In this document: piece after piece, positions 62,714-64,000 of the stretch
Numbering within the stretch: position 1 is the first letter of the stretch
Layout: every line of letters begins with the position of its first letter
Origin: Pseudomonas brenneri
Lineage (GTDB): Bacteria; Pseudomonadota; Gammaproteobacteria; Pseudomonadales; Pseudomonadaceae
Assembly: GCF_007858285.1 (NCBI RefSeq)
Contig: NZ_VFIL01000005.1
Coordinates: 310,001 to 374,000 of the forward strand
Direction: 5' to 3'
Length of the DNA stretch: 64,000 nt
Notes under the pieces: model-generated
What the model was told of the DNA's origin: nothing
Seen by the model: the letters and a program-made list of their open reading frames with translations, nothing else
Database searches by the model: none
Translations under genes and position numbers: made by a program

Positions 62714-63358
62714 ATGATCGACCTGTATTACTGGACCACACCCAACGGTCACAAGATTTCGTTGTTCCTGGAAGAAGCCGGCCTGCCCTACGAGGTGCAC
62801 CCGATCAACATTGGCCAGGGCGACCAGTTCAAGCCAGACTTCCTGAAGATCGCGCCCAACAACCGTATTCCCGCCATTGTCGATCAGCAGCCGAGCGACG
62901 GTGGCGCACCGATTTCCCTGTTTGAATCCGGTGCCATCCTGTTGTACCTCGCAGAAAAGACCGGCCAGTTCCTGCCCAGGGACCTGCGCGGTCGCCAGGA
63001 AGCGCTGCAATGGCTGTTCTGGCAAATGGGCGGCCTGGGGCCGATGGCCGGGCAGAATCACCATTTCAGCCAGTTCGCCCCGGAAAAAATCCCCTACGCC
63101 ATCAAACGCTACGTCGATGAAACCGCCCGCCTCTATGGCGTACTGGACCGACACCTGGCCGATCGCAGCTTCGTCGCCGGCGAGGCCTACAGCATTGCCG
63201 ATATGGCGATCTACCCGTGGATCGTTTCCCACAAATGGCAGAGCCAGCGCCTGGAAGATTTTCCCCACCTGCATCGCTGGTTCAACCTGATCAAGGAGCG
63301 TCCGGCGACGGTGCGGGCCTATGATTGGGTGCAGAAGGTCAACCCGCCAAAATCCTGA
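62714..63358 (+). CDS. Glutathione S-transferase, nu class (YfcG/YghU-like)
   Basis: 214 residues. The N-terminal thioredoxin fold has YYWTTPNGHKISLFLEEAGLPYEV; the TPNG threonine binds glutathione/ disulfide as in YfcG. The second half is the all-helical GST domain. Nu-class enzymes act as disulfide-bond reductases or peroxidases. GAGAGCTTC before the start gives a ribosome site. Confidence 0.9.
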   Translation: MIDLYYWTTPNGHKISLFLEEAGLPYEVHPINIGQGDQFKPDFLKIAPNNRIPAIVDQQPSDGGAPISLFESGAILLYLAEKTGQFLPRDLRGRQEALQWLFWQMGGLGPMAGQNHHFSQFAPEKIPYAIKRYVDETARLYGVLDRHLADRSFVAGEAYSIADMAIYPWIVSHKWQSQRLEDFPHLHRWFNLIKERPATVRAYDWVQKVNPPKS

Positions 63359-63366
63359 TCGTGCCC

Positions 63367-63466
63367 TGTAGGAGCCGGCTTGCCGGCGAAGATCGTTAAT
63401 GAAAACGCTGAGTGCCTGGATAAACGTGGCGCCGGGTAGTTTTTCGCCGGCAAGCCGGCTCCTACA
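63367..63466. repeat. REP doublet (REPIN), 100 bp, GCCG-type
   Basis: Arms match those of 22507-22606, with the inverse at 63443-63466; the inner sequence is different, but the length is the same. Confidence 0.9.
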
Positions 63467-63565
63467 GGGATTTGAAAAAATTAGCATCGCCTCCCGCTTG
63501 CGTCGGTTCGCCGCGCTCACTAACGTAGCGCCTTTACTGACGTTACCCCCCGCAGGAGCTTTGCC

Positions 63566-64000
63566 ATGGCCTCGCCAGCCCTCTCACGTTTTCTTCCCCG
63601 GTTCGGCGTTGCCGCGGCAGTGGCCAGTGCCTTGGGCCTGGCCGGTTGCCAGTCACTGAACAGCCAGGACACCCTGCCTCCCGTCTCCGGCGTACAGCCG
63701 CTCAAGGGCCTGGCGCAAAATGTTTCCGTACGACGCAACAGCCAGGGCATGCCGCTGATTGAAAGCAGCACGTTCCACGATGCGCTGTTCACCCTCGGTT
63801 ATGTGCACGCCAGCGACCGGATCAACCAGATGGTCACCCTGCGCCTGCTGGCCCAGGGCCGTCTGGCGGAAATGTCCGGGCCGGATGTGCTGGATGTCGA
63901 CCGTTTCATGCGTGCCGTCAACCTGAAGAAAAGCGCCAGCGAGCTGTACAACGCCTCGTCGCCGCGCCTCAAGCGCTTCTTCGAAGTGTATGCACGCGGG
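63566..64000 (+). CDS. quiP: Acyl-homoserine lactone acylase QuiP, 3' end missing
   Basis: 145 residues are present before the window ends; the full protein would be about 800. A lipoprotein-like signal ends LAGC (cysteine 28). [46 protein letters not shown] is very close to what I recall of P. aeruginosa QuiP, a penicillin acylase-type (Ntn) hydrolase that degrades AHL signals. The catalytic serine lies beyond the window. GCAGGAGC is the ribosome site, and a nu-class GST lies upstream as in P. aeruginosa. Confidence 0.88.
   Translation, partial: MASPALSRFLPRFGVAAAVASALGLAGCQSLNSQDTLPPVSGVQPLKGLAQNVSVRRNSQGMPLIESSTFHDALFTLGYVHASDRINQMVTLRLLAQGRLAEMSGPDVLDVDRFMRAVNLKKSASELYNASSPRLKRFFEVYARG

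Noticed and set aside
12987..63466. The scattered inverted repeats as a CRISPR array.
   Set aside because: They are single REP doublets kilobases apart, palindromic, and there are no spacers or cas genes.

Overview
The window looks like chromosome of a Pseudomonas of the P. fluorescens group. The signs are an EmhB/EmhC-type efflux pump, PcaK, PcaR, QuiP and BraC-G proteins of clear pseudomonad type, evenly high GC, and many fluorescens-style REP/REPIN hairpins with the GGAGC...GCTCC core. It is nearly all coding. I see no rRNA, tRNA, insertion sequence, phage, CRISPR array or origin.

Layout. 1-4514 is the end of an RND efflux operon (permease cut at the left edge, then the outer-membrane channel). 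4681-8986 holds an OprD-type porin and an accessory island: an RTX-repeat protein with an HEMAH metalloprotease site, a lipid-anchored polysaccharide deacetylase, and a 3'-terminal remnant of a second copy of the metalloprotease gene. 9019-19818 is a full protocatechuate branch of the beta-ketoadipate pathway, all on the minus strand: pcaR, pcaK, pcaI, pcaJ, pcaF, pcaH, pcaG, pcaT, pcaB, pcaD and pcaC. Matching tandem CGATAATCG sites lie before pcaI and before pcaR. PcaK imports the aromatic acid, PcaHG opens the ring, PcaB, PcaC and PcaD lead to beta-ketoadipate, and PcaIJ plus PcaF give succinyl-CoA and acetyl-CoA.

20427-31789 holds housekeeping genes and regulators: a Pit phosphate transporter, a 38-residue CcoM-like membrane peptide with an upstream Anr-type box, a lipocalin-like protein, RapA, an MFS transporter, a YkgJ-type protein and an MHYT-GGDEF-EAL c-di-GMP protein. 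31998-34178 encodes an unusual 726-residue protein with the tubulin/FtsZ GGGTGSG loop and an LDxxD catalytic-type loop. 35131-40126 is the branched-chain amino-acid ABC transporter braCDEFG. 40398-42847 is a four-gene cluster (DUF2282 precursor, DUF692/MNIO oxidase, DUF2063 partner, DoxX) of the recently recognised bufferin/gig type.

42844-64000 is a mixed core region: LysR/SDR pair, lipoproteins, a COG2509 flavoprotein, a PLP enzyme, NhaA, SlyB-like and OmpA-like envelope proteins (one with a histone-H1-like tail, one with an acidic TSP3-like linker), PdxH, a serine hydrolase, a GH50-like glycoside hydrolase, DinG, a CopD-like protein, a collagen-like secreted protein, two SEC-C metal-motif proteins, a nu-class GST, and the start of quiP, cut at the right edge.

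The best candidates for little-described biology are the tubulin-superfamily protein, the bufferin-type cluster, the RTX-metalloprotease with its inverted remnant, the small CcoM-like gene, and the fixed-length REPINs.
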